From Sphingomonas phyllosphaerae (GTDB lineage Bacteria; Pseudomonadota; Alphaproteobacteria; Sphingomonadales; Sphingomonadaceae): a stretch of 64,000 bases of DNA. Position numbers and translations under genes: made by a program. Below the pieces are notes generated by a model. It was given only the letters and a program-made list of their open reading frames with translations, did not search any database and was not told where the DNA came from. Location of the stretch: NCBI RefSeq assembly GCF_029623345.1, contig NZ_JAPYKH010000006.1, positions 62,001 through 126,000 on the forward strand, in the 5' to 3' direction. This document shows positions 1-7,210 of the stretch, in pieces (the first letter of the stretch is position 1; each line of letters starts with the position of its first letter).

Positions 1-44
1 TGCTGGCCGACGCGCCCGGTGGCGCCGATGACGAGAATGGTCAT
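1..44 (-). CDS. NmrA-like NAD(P)-binding protein, N-terminal fragment
   Basis: Only the first 14 codons lie in the window; the gene runs off the left edge. The visible peptide, MTILVIGATGRVGQ, has the glycine-rich Rossmann motif GATGRVG typical of NmrA-type and other short-chain NAD(P)-binding proteins that act as redox sensors or NAD(P)H-dependent reductases. An AAGGAG ribosome binding site lies at about 53-58, well placed for the ATG at 44. A 7-bp inverted repeat (54-60 with 72-78) overlaps this site and could bind a regulator. The exact family cannot be settled from 14 residues. Confidence 0.6.
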   Translation of the reverse strand, partial: MTILVIGATGRVGQ

Positions 45-53
45 GAAAGGTCT

Positions 54-78
54 CCTTCGTATGTCGTGCTGACGAAGG
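54..78. promoter_or_regulatory. Inverted repeat overlapping the ribosome binding site of the NmrA-like gene
   Basis: The arms CCTTCGT (54-60) and ACGAAGG (72-78) are perfect complements separated by 11 nt. The element sits directly before the ATG at 44 and covers its Shine-Dalgarno sequence, so it could be an operator or a translation-controlling hairpin. No regulator gene is visible beside it. The rest of the interval to 491 shows no gene that I can support. Confidence 0.3.
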
Positions 79-491
79 TAAAGATGATCGTTCCATGATC
101 GGGCGAATAGATGCGCATTATAGACTATGTGTTCTGCCAGCGAGACGATGTCGGCCGCTCGCCGTGCTAAGCTGTGCCGGCATTCAGTCGATCCTCCGTT
201 GCATAAGAGCGCAAACGAGGTCGGCGCCGCCGGACCCGCCTTTGGCGTGCCGAAGCCAGGGCAAAGCACGACATTCCGCAGAAGGAACGGTTCAGGCGCT
301 CGCGGCACGATAAATCCACGCTCAGGGCCGGGATCGCGGGAGGCTCGCGATCACGCTCGGCAGACGCCGGAGCCTAGCGCCAGGGGAGGTGCCCCGCAGC
401 GCAGCGCTGCCGTAACGCGGCGGAGCGCCGCGTCAGGCGAGGCCGATCAAGTCCCCTTGCCGGCGCTACACAGCCTGGCCGCGACATGCGC

Positions 492-1160
492 TCACCACTG
501 CCGGCGAAAGCTTCGGATCGCCACCACAGAGTCGCGTCGGGCGCGCTGCGTCGGGGCGCCGAGGACCGCCGCCGCTGGGGGAAGACTGGAATCAACCACC
601 ATGCTGCTCGTCGGCTGAGGCGAGGGTGCCGCGGGCGCCGAGATCGCTATTGCCGCGGGTTCGACCGCATCAACCATCTGGTCCGGCAGCACGACGGCGG
701 GTCGGCGTGTGACCTCCTCCCGAACGGCGGTACGGTGGAGGGTGCGCGCGACGCGGGTGACAGCGGCGGGCAGCGCCGTAGGCTGCGCGACCGAGCGCGG
801 GCGGGGGACGTTCGCTGCGATCACGCGGGTGGAAGCGACGGGCGCGGGCGCGATGCGGCCGAGCGCGCTGCCGGCGCTCGTCGCGTCCGCACGCTGGCTC
901 GGCGCGGCCGCTCGGACGCGCGGACGATCGGGAGTCTCGTCGCGCGCGAGAGTCAGGAAGGCGAGGCCGGCGATCGCGCCCACCGCGGCGAGACCGAGCG
1001 TCGCCGAGGCGCGGCGCGATCCCGCAAGCGAGCGAGCCACGCCGCGCGGCGACGGCGCGACGCTGCCGTCGGCGTCGCCGGCTACGGGTTCTCCGAGCAC
1101 TGCCAACAGCGCGGCGTCGAGCTGCTCGTCCTCGAAGACGGCGGTCGGGCGGGTCACCAT
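492..1160 (-). CDS. Single-pass membrane protein coupled to the PPP phosphatase gene, unknown function
   Basis: A 222-residue protein I do not recognise. The N-terminus is short, acidic and probably cytoplasmic (about residues 1-50, containing FEDEQLDAALLAVLGEP). One hydrophobic helix follows at about 53-70 (LGLAAVGAIAGLAFLTLA). The long C-terminal part is rich in Ala, Pro and Arg and looks disordered. Its ATG overlaps the TGA of the upstream phosphatase gene (ATGGTGA), so the two are probably co-translated. The layout, a short cytoplasmic head with one membrane helix and a low-complexity tail, resembles anti-sigma or scaffold proteins, but no family motif supports that. The frame stays open for 222 codons in tight coupling with a certain gene, which is the main reason for calling it real. 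Confidence 0.65.
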   Translation of the reverse strand: MVTRPTAVFEDEQLDAALLAVLGEPVAGDADGSVAPSPRGVARSLAGSRRASATLGLAAVGAIAGLAFLTLARDETPDRPRVRAAAPSQRADATSAGSALGRIAPAPVASTRVIAANVPRPRSVAQPTALPAAVTRVARTLHRTAVREEVTRRPAVVLPDQMVDAVEPAAIAISAPAAPSPQPTSSMVVDSSLPPAAAVLGAPTQRARRDSVVAIRSFRRQW

Positions 1161-1951
1161 GCCGCCACCGTTTGCCGGTGCTCAGCTGCCTCTCGGATCA
1201 CCGCCCGCACCGGCATGGCCGTGCCCGTCGCCTCCAGAAACCAGCGCTTGCCGCGCTCCAGCCCCATGGCGGTAAGGCGACCGGTGCGATACGCGCCCGT
1301 GTCGAGCCCGACGCGGTTGCCGCGCACCTCCGGTCCGTTCTCGACGATGGTGTGGCCGTGTACGACGGTGGCGCCGTGATCCTCCTCGCTTTCGAGGAAC
1401 TCCTCGCCGATCCACAGCAGGTCGCGCGGCACCTGGCGCTCGAGCGCGACGCCGGGCCGAATTCCCGCGTGGACGAACAGATGATCCTCGTGGCGCAGCG
1501 TCAGCGGCAGCCGCGCCAACCAGTCGATCACGTCGCGGCCGACCAGTTGCGCCGCCGCACGCAGCTCGCGTATTCCCGGCATGTCGTCGGTCAGCGCGGG
1601 TGACGCGCCCCAGCTGAGCAGCGTCTCGCGGCCGCCGAAATCCAGCCAGGCGCGAAAAGCCCAGAGGTCGCCGCGCAGCGCGTGCACCATCATCTCCTCG
1701 TGATTGCCCCTGAGAACGGTGAAGCGAGGATTGAGCTGGCTGAGCCGCATGCAGCCGCGCACCAGCCGCGCGCTGTCGGGACCGCGATCGATGATATCGC
1801 CGAGCAACACCATCCGCGTCGCCGACGGCGCGCGTGCAGCATGGTCGCGCTCGATCGTGCGCATCAGCGCGCGGAACAGATCGAAGCGGCCGTGCAGGTC
1901 ACCGATCGCGTAGACCCGTTCCGGCTCGTTCGCGTGATCGCCGCCCGTCAC
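1154..1951 (-). CDS. Metallophosphoesterase, PPP-type serine/threonine protein phosphatase
   Basis: A 265-residue bacterial PPP-family phosphatase (PrpA/PphA-like) that should remove phosphate from Ser/Thr or other phosphoesters using a two-metal centre. The signature blocks appear in order: GDLHG near residue 17, GDIIDRG near 51, RGNHEE near 80, then HAGIRPG and VVHGHT in the C-terminal half, so all usual metal ligands appear present. The start is GTG at 1951, directly before the catalytic core. The stop overlaps the start of the membrane protein at 492-1160, suggesting a two-gene operon. The substrate cannot be predicted; symmetrical diadenosine tetraphosphatases share these motifs and are the main alternative. 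Confidence 0.88.
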   Translation of the reverse strand: MTGGDHANEPERVYAIGDLHGRFDLFRALMRTIERDHAARAPSATRMVLLGDIIDRGPDSARLVRGCMRLSQLNPRFTVLRGNHEEMMVHALRGDLWAFRAWLDFGGRETLLSWGASPALTDDMPGIRELRAAAQLVGRDVIDWLARLPLTLRHEDHLFVHAGIRPGVALERQVPRDLLWIGEEFLESEEDHGATVVHGHTIVENGPEVRGNRVGLDTGAYRTGRLTAMGLERGKRWFLEATGTAMPVRAVIREAAEHRQTVAAW

Positions 1952-1978
1952 TCGCTCAATACCCCCATGCTGGTGCGC

Positions 1979-2899
1979 TCACTCGCGCGCTCGTGACAAT
2001 CCCACCGAGACGGCCAGGCCCGCCGAGAAGCTGGCCGCACCGCGCGACAGCCCTGCCGTGGTGAACCCCGTCAGCCGCAACGGTGTTCCCGCGAGCCGCG
2101 TCGAAGCGCCCGCGAACAGCTCGTGCGCGTCCTCGACGAGGCGCGTCGCCGCGCGCGCATAATGGTAGGAGGTCAGCAGATAGGCGTCGCGCCCGATCGC
2201 GAACGAGGCACCGGCCGAGGCCGCCGGGCCGTCACGCAGCTCGTACAGCGCGGTGTCGCCCAGAAAGCGATAGGTCACCGAAACGAACGGCGTCACCGCG
2301 CCGAGCGGCAGCGACGCGTCGGCGCCGACGGCATAGTCGTTTTCCCCGCTGGAGAGGCCGCTGCGCTGGGTCGCGGTGTTGATCTTGGCCCGCCCCGACA
2401 GCTCGACTTCCACCGGGCTACCCGCGGGCGCGATCGTGTAGGCGGCACCGAGCGTGAGATCGCCTATGCCCTCGGCGGTGCGCTTCACCGCGGAGGTATT
2501 GGGCGCGACCAGCACCGGCGTGGCGTCGATGCCGGTGAAGACGGTGGAGCGGCTGCGGATCCGCATCCACGGCAGCGAGGCCGAGAGCGTGAGATCGTTC
2601 AGCCGCAACCGCGCACCGAGCGCGGAGCTCCAGATCGTCGTCGTCGAGCCGGTGCCGAACTCGCCCTCGCCGTAGATGCCCCCCAGCGAGACATCGAGCG
2701 TGGCGTCGTCGCGGTCGAGCCGCTCCATCGCCTGCGGCACGGTGGCGGCGGACACGGTCGCGTTGGCGCTCGAGGGCGAGATCGCGCTCGGGGCGTCGTA
2801 GCGGATGGCCCGTTCGGGCGGTTCGAGCACCTGCGCTGCCGCCGGCAGGCTGAGTGCGGAGAAAGCGAGCGCGGCAAGGGCCGCTCTGTCATGGATCAT
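1979..2899 (-). CDS. Outer-membrane beta-barrel protein, putative
   Basis: A 306-residue exported protein. A clear Sec signal peptide (LAALAFSALSLPAAAQ) cleaves around residue 22. The mature part is made of alternating hydrophobic/polar stretches (LTLSASLPWMRI, LTLGAAYTI, VEVELSGRAKI, VTPFVSVTYRF, LLTSYHY, ASFSAGLAVSVGL) as expected for antiparallel outer-membrane strands, and it resembles small transporter/channel barrels of the phenol-degradation MetA type. The ATG at 2899 is preceded by AGGGAGA. It ends 27 nt before the phosphatase gene start at 1951, so the barrel and phosphatase genes could share a transcript. The cargo is unknown. Confidence 0.65.
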   Translation of the reverse strand: MIHDRAALAALAFSALSLPAAAQVLEPPERAIRYDAPSAISPSSANATVSAATVPQAMERLDRDDATLDVSLGGIYGEGEFGTGSTTTIWSSALGARLRLNDLTLSASLPWMRIRSRSTVFTGIDATPVLVAPNTSAVKRTAEGIGDLTLGAAYTIAPAGSPVEVELSGRAKINTATQRSGLSSGENDYAVGADASLPLGAVTPFVSVTYRFLGDTALYELRDGPAASAGASFAIGRDAYLLTSYHYARAATRLVEDAHELFAGASTRLAGTPLRLTGFTTAGLSRGAASFSAGLAVSVGLSRARE

Positions 2900-3316
2900 C
2901 GGGCTCTCCCTGAGGCCGGCGTCACGGTGCCCGTCACCGCGCAGGGACTGGCGGCACCGAATGGTTAATCAACGCCTTACGCGATCAGGCCGGGAGGGAA
3001 ACAGCGTTGATCGTGTGTCGAAAAGTGAACGGCCGGCGGAGTGAGACGAGCACGAAGCCGAGCGTGGCACGCGCGTGGCGCTCGCTCTGCTGCGGACTGC
3101 GGGGTGCGCGGCGCCGGCGCGGTCGGTCGCTCGTCAAGACGCCTGTCGCGACGACGGTCGCTCACCCGATGCTTCTGGTTCGTTTTGGGACAGTGACCTG
3201 TGCGTCGCTGCGGCCGCGACGCGCCTCCCCGGCGGAGGCCTGGTCACCGCTGGATACCAACGCCGGTTAAGGTGAGTCTTTCGAGAAGGTAGATAGTTGC
3301 TGCGCATGAGGAAGTT
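2900..3316. other. Intergenic region without a supported gene
   Basis: This 417-nt gap separates the divergent barrel gene (minus) and GGDEF-EAL gene (plus). It must hold both promoters. The only structure seen is an 8-bp inverted repeat, ATCAACGC at 2968-2975 with GCGTTGAT at 3004-3011, close to the barrel gene. Open frames here lack ribosome binding sites and recognisable motifs. GAGGAAG at about 3306-3312 is the ribosome binding site of the downstream gene. Confidence 0.5.
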
Positions 3317-5275
3317 ATGGCGCGTTTGATCCACCGGCTGCGGCAGTTGCGACATTCGGACGAGCGGATCACCGCGGCGGCGCGCGCCACGTTGGTCGAG
3401 TCGCTCTATGCCTCGCCGCAGTCGCTGGTGATCGGCGCGCTGACCAGCAGCGTGATCGCCACCGTGGTGGCCGCCGTCAGCCGCGATCGCTGGCTCACCG
3501 CCTGCGCGGCGATGATCGGCGTGATCGGTGGCGTGCGCATCGTCGACGCGGTGCGGCTGCATCGCCAGGGGGCCGAGGTCAAGGTTGGAGCAGGGGCGGC
3601 GGCGCGGCGGCAGGAGCGCGGCTACCGGCTCGGCGCGCTGAGCTACGCCGGGCTGCTCGGGCTGTTCGGGCTGCTGACGCTCACGCGAGCGGACGACGGC
3701 GTGCTCCAGCTGCTCGCGGTCACCACCGCGATCGGCTACGCGGCCGGGATCGCCGGGCGCAACGCGGCGCGACCCTCGATCGCGCTGTGCCAGCTGTGCG
3801 GCGCCTCCTTGCCGCTGGTCGTGGGACTATTGATCGCGTTCGATCCGCTCAAGGCGGTGCTCGCGGCGGTGATCCTGTTGTTCGTGGTAGCGATGATGGA
3901 GATCACGCTGCAGACCTACGAGGCGATCCTGCGGGCGGTGGTCGTCTCGCACGAGAAAGCCGCCCTGGCCGAGCACAATGCCAATATGGCGCGGCGCGAC
4001 GACTTGACCGGGCTGGCCAATCGCACCGCTTTTCGCGAGCAGTTCGAGGCGCGGCTCGCCGCGGTGGAGGCGAACGGCGGATTGCTCGCCCTGCTCTGGC
4101 TCGATCTCGACCGCTTTAAGGAGGTGAACGACACCTTCGGGCATCTCGCCGGGAATGCGTTGCTGGTCGCGGTGGCGGAGCGGCTGCGGCGCACCTTCAC
4201 CGATTGCGGCACCGTCGCGCGGCTGGGCGGCGACGAGTTCGCCATCGTCTGTGCGCTCGACAGCCCCGAGCAGGCGGTCGCGATCGGGCGGCGGTTGCTC
4301 GAGGTGGTGGGAGAACCGGCGCAATGCGATGGTCACCGGCTGCGCTCCAGCGTCTCGGTCGGGGTCGCGGTAGCGCCGCGCGACGGCACCGATGCGGACA
4401 CCTTGCTCAAGAACGCCGACCTCGCGCTGTACCGCGCCAAGGAGAGCGGGCGCGGCCAGATGTCGCTCTACGAACCGGCAATGGACGAGAAGATCGAGCG
4501 TCGGCGCCAGCTCGCCGCCGAGCTGCACGGCGCGTTGCAGCGCGGCGAGTTCCACCTTGCCTACCAGCCGATCTACGATCTCGTAGGCGATCGGATCACC
4601 TCGTGCGAGGCACTGCTGCGCTGGACCAACCGGCGCCACGGCGCGGTGTCGCCGGCCGAGTTCATCCCGATCGCGGAGGATAATGGCCAGATCGTCGCGA
4701 TCGGCAACTGGGTGCTCTACCAGGCCTGCCGCACCGCGCGCGACTGGCCGGTGCATATCTCCGTCGCAGTCAATCTCTCACCGGTGCAGCTGCGCGAGAG
4801 CAACCTGCCCGCGGTGGTGATCAGCGCGCTCGACTCGACCGGGCTGGCGCCGCAGCGGCTGCACCTGGAGGTGACCGAGTCGGTCCTGCTCGAGGACGTC
4901 GACTCTTCGCTCGCTGCGCTCAAAGTGCTCAATCGCCTGGCGGTAAACACCACGCTCGACGATTTCGGCACGGGCTATTCGGCGCTGAGCTATCTCACGC
5001 GTTTTTCGTTCCAGACGCTCAAGATCGACCGCTCCTTCGTCACCGACCTCGATCATAGCCCGGCGTCGATCGCCATCGTGCAGACCGTGGTCGATCTCGC
5101 CGCCAAGCTGGGGATGCGAACCGTGGCCGAAGGCGTCGAGACTGCGGCGCAGCTCGACCAGCTGCGCCGCACGCGGTGTGATGCGGTGCAGGGCTATCTG
5201 CTCGCGCGGCCGATGCCGGCGGACATGGTCGCGGCCCTGTTCGCCGGCACGCGGCTGCGCGCGGGAAATGCCTAG
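3317..5275 (+). CDS. Membrane GGDEF-EAL protein, cyclic-di-GMP metabolism
   Basis: A 652-residue protein with an N-terminal membrane sensor of about six helices (residues 35-55, 60-78, 105-123, 129-147, 154-174, 179-198), then a GGDEF domain (about 225-385) and an EAL domain (about 398-645). The GGDEF motif at 304-308 is intact; no RxxD inhibitory site is seen at the usual spacing. The EAL domain keeps EAL (431-433), NLSPVQL, the Glu of LHLEVTES, DDFGTG and AEGVET, so phosphodiesterase activity is likely; cyclase activity is possible. A GAGGAAG ribosome binding site precedes the ATG. It runs into the 3' end of the RpfF-like gene with a 4-nt tail-to-tail overlap. RpfR, the BDSF receptor of Burkholderia, is also a GGDEF-EAL protein encoded beside rpfF, which suggests (inference) that this membrane version reads the same kind of signal. 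Confidence 0.93.
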   Translation: MARLIHRLRQLRHSDERITAAARATLVESLYASPQSLVIGALTSSVIATVVAAVSRDRWLTACAAMIGVIGGVRIVDAVRLHRQGAEVKVGAGAAARRQERGYRLGALSYAGLLGLFGLLTLTRADDGVLQLLAVTTAIGYAAGIAGRNAARPSIALCQLCGASLPLVVGLLIAFDPLKAVLAAVILLFVVAMMEITLQTYEAILRAVVVSHEKAALAEHNANMARRDDLTGLANRTAFREQFEARLAAVEANGGLLALLWLDLDRFKEVNDTFGHLAGNALLVAVAERLRRTFTDCGTVARLGGDEFAIVCALDSPEQAVAIGRRLLEVVGEPAQCDGHRLRSSVSVGVAVAPRDGTDADTLLKNADLALYRAKESGRGQMSLYEPAMDEKIERRRQLAAELHGALQRGEFHLAYQPIYDLVGDRITSCEALLRWTNRRHGAVSPAEFIPIAEDNGQIVAIGNWVLYQACRTARDWPVHISVAVNLSPVQLRESNLPAVVISALDSTGLAPQRLHLEVTESVLLEDVDSSLAALKVLNRLAVNTTLDDFGTGYSALSYLTRFSFQTLKIDRSFVTDLDHSPASIAIVQTVVDLAAKLGMRTVAEGVETAAQLDQLRRTRCDAVQGYLLARPMPADMVAALFAGTRLRAGNA

Positions 5276-6186
5276 GCTGCGGCGCGCTCGAGCAGGCGGC
5301 TCTGCGCGCCGGTCAGCCGCCGCATCAGCTTGAGATCCGATTCGCTCAGCCGCAGCGCGGCGTCGGCCCATAGCTCCACCACCGCCTCCAGCTCGGCGAG
5401 CGGAAGCGGGTTCACCGCACGCGATGCCTCGTAGATCGCGCAATGCGCGCTGTGGCGGCGGCGGTTCTGGCGGATATAGTCAGCCACCATGCCGCGTCCG
5501 GCGCCCGGCTCGGCGAGCGCGTGGACGAGCCCCATGTCGTAGAGCTCCTCCGCCCGGTACGTCCGCCCGCTCAGGATCATCTGCTCGGCGCGCGCGGCGC
5601 TCAGCCGGCGCGACAGGAAGCAGTGCGCGCCCATGCCCGGGAACAGCCCGAACAACGTCTCGGGCAGGCCAAAGCTCGCGCCGCGCTCGGCGATGACGAC
5701 GTTGAACGACAGCAGCGCCTCGAAACCGCCGCCCAAAGCGTCGCCCTCGACCAGACCGATCGTGACGATCGGCCGGTCGAGCCCGGTCATGTTGCGGTGA
5801 AGGATTTGGACGCAGGCACGGCCGTACCGCACCAGTGACTCGCGATCGCCCGCGCGGATATGCTGCGCAAACAGGTCGAGGTCCCCGCCGAGCGAGAAGA
5901 CGCCGGGAAAGCGCGAGCCAAGCACGAGGTAGCGGATCGGCATGGCGCCGCTGGCGCAGGCGAGCTCGATATCGTCCTGCCAGGTCACGAAGTCGCGGAG
6001 CAGGTCGGGGTTGAAGCTCGGCCGCGTGCGCGGGCGCATATAGGTCCACAACGTTTCCAGCGCGGGATCGAAGCTCACGTCGAGCTGGTCGAGCTGGAAC
6101 AACGTCCGCGCACCCGAAGCAGGCGAGTCGGCGTGCTGGAGGCGGTGATGCGGCCCGGGGACGACCGGAGGATATTCGACAGTCAT
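5272..6186 (-). CDS. rpfF: RpfF-like DSF synthase (crotonase family)
   Basis: A 304-residue crotonase-fold protein that matches RpfF, the enzyme that converts 3-hydroxyacyl-ACP to cis-2-unsaturated fatty acid signals (DSF family), better than ordinary enoyl-CoA hydratases. Shared RpfF blocks are RPSFNPDLL near 55, YLVLGSRFPGVFSLGGDL near 86, EGDALGGGFEALLS near 147, FGLPETLFGLFPGMGA near 172 and a C-terminal ELWADAALRL...GAQSR. The two catalytic glutamates of RpfF correspond to E156 and E176, with the family's 20-residue spacing. The ATG has AGAGGAA upstream. A small 85-residue gene lies 97 nt upstream in the same direction, and a GGDEF-EAL gene converges on it. Alternative: a related crotonase with another acyl substrate. 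The symbol is by homology only; no rpfC/rpfG genes lie in the window. Confidence 0.82.
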   Translation of the reverse strand: MTVEYPPVVPGPHHRLQHADSPASGARTLFQLDQLDVSFDPALETLWTYMRPRTRPSFNPDLLRDFVTWQDDIELACASGAMPIRYLVLGSRFPGVFSLGGDLDLFAQHIRAGDRESLVRYGRACVQILHRNMTGLDRPIVTIGLVEGDALGGGFEALLSFNVVIAERGASFGLPETLFGLFPGMGAHCFLSRRLSAARAEQMILSGRTYRAEELYDMGLVHALAEPGAGRGMVADYIRQNRRRHSAHCAIYEASRAVNPLPLAELEAVVELWADAALRLSESDLKLMRRLTGAQSRLLERAAA

Positions 6187-6283
6187 GGTGTTTTCCTCTT
6201 CTCGTACAGCGCTTTGCTGCGTGAGAAGAATATCCCGGAGCGGTTGCGGATGCTGGCACTGTTATGTGTCCGGCGATGGTCCG

Positions 6284-6541
6284 TCAGTCGTATTCCTGCA
6301 ACGCGACCACTTCGAAGTCGAACGATCGCCATCCGCGCTGCTTCGCCGCCTCCTCCGCTGGCGCGCGCTTGGCGAGCGCCGCTCGGTGCGACGTTTCGTG
6401 TCCCCAGAACACCTCGGTGCGCCCGTTGTGGAGCTGCGCGACGATGCGCCAATAATGCGTCAGCGGCGCCGCGGTTGGCCCGATCGTCTTGACATAGCCG
6501 TCGGACAGCGTCGCGCTCAGGTAACGTTTTTTCTTCGCCAT
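6284..6541 (-). CDS. Conserved-looking small protein, unknown function
   Basis: An 85-residue soluble protein starting MAKKKRYLSATLSDGYVKT. It has no signal peptide or membrane segment. It is mixed alpha/beta in character, with aromatic residues (HYWRIV, EVFWGH, GWRSFDFEVV) spaced as in a small beta-sheet domain. It lies upstream of and in the same direction as the rpfF-like gene, 97 nt away, so it may share a transcript, but an independent promoter fits in the gap. I do not recognise the family. Confidence 0.6.
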   Translation of the reverse strand: MAKKKRYLSATLSDGYVKTIGPTAAPLTHYWRIVAQLHNGRTEVFWGHETSHRAALAKRAPAEEAAKQRGWRSFDFEVVALQEYD

Positions 6542-6743
6542 GGCGGAATGCTGCCCAAACCTACGAAACAGACCTATAAGCCTTCGTGTTGTTTTTGCTC
6601 CTGCGTGCGTGAGCGCGCAGCCGAGCCGAGTGACGCCGCTCTGGACAGCACCGGCGCGAGCAACTATCGGGCGCGCCTTCGCGGCCTCTTTCGGGTTTCC
6701 GGCCGCTATAACCTCCACCGAGCCCGCGAGAAGGAACCTCCTC

Positions 6744-7064
6744 ATGGCGTGGCTCATCCTCGGCATTGCCGTGGTCACCGAGATCATCTGGGCACTGAGC
6801 CTGAAATGGGCGGCGATGCGCCCCGGCATCCTTGTCTCGACGATCCCTATCGCGCTGAGCTTCGTCAACATGGGGCTGCTCGCGCTGGCGATGCGCGGCC
6901 TGCCCGCGGGCACCGCATACGCGGTGTGGACGGGGTTGGGTGCGGTCGGCGTTACGCTGCTCGGCGTGGTGCTGTTCGGCGAAACGCTCAACCTGGCGCA
7001 GGTCGGCTTCATCGCGCTGATCATCGTCGGCGTCGCCGGCACCAAGTTCTTCGCCTCGGCCTGA
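6744..7064 (+). CDS. gdx: Small multidrug resistance protein, guanidinium exporter Gdx/SugE type
   Basis: A 106-residue four-helix SMR transporter of the inner membrane. The essential Glu lies in helix 1 (VVTEIIWALSLKW), and the stretch MRGLPAGTAYAVWTGLGAVG matches the SugE/Gdx branch, whose characterised members export guanidinium in exchange for protons, rather than the EmrE/Qac branch. The start was placed at the ATG at 6744, preceded by GAAGGAA, rather than in the longer open frame that begins near 6540. I looked for guanidine riboswitch structures upstream and saw none. It is a single gene, so it probably works as a homodimer rather than a paired SMR. Confidence 0.9.
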   Translation: MAWLILGIAVVTEIIWALSLKWAAMRPGILVSTIPIALSFVNMGLLALAMRGLPAGTAYAVWTGLGAVGVTLLGVVLFGETLNLAQVGFIALIIVGVAGTKFFASA

Positions 7065-7210
7065 GGATTGCCCTTCACGCTGGCGCCAGGCTCCGCGCAA
7101 GGCATGGTGTCGGCTGCTGATGCTGGACGCCGCGCGCGATCACGACCGGGGTGAGCCGGTCCCGCGCAACGAACGCTTCCCCCGCGACTTCCTAACCCAT
7201 ATTAGGGATT

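Noticed and set aside
45..491. Short open frames on the plus strand near the left end
   Set aside because: They lack ribosome binding sites and motifs and overlap one another in different frames.
6541..6743. Possible guanidine riboswitch upstream of the Gdx-type exporter
   Set aside because: I could not form the paired ACGR hairpins of mini-ykkC or the known fold of the other guanidine classes from the leader sequence.
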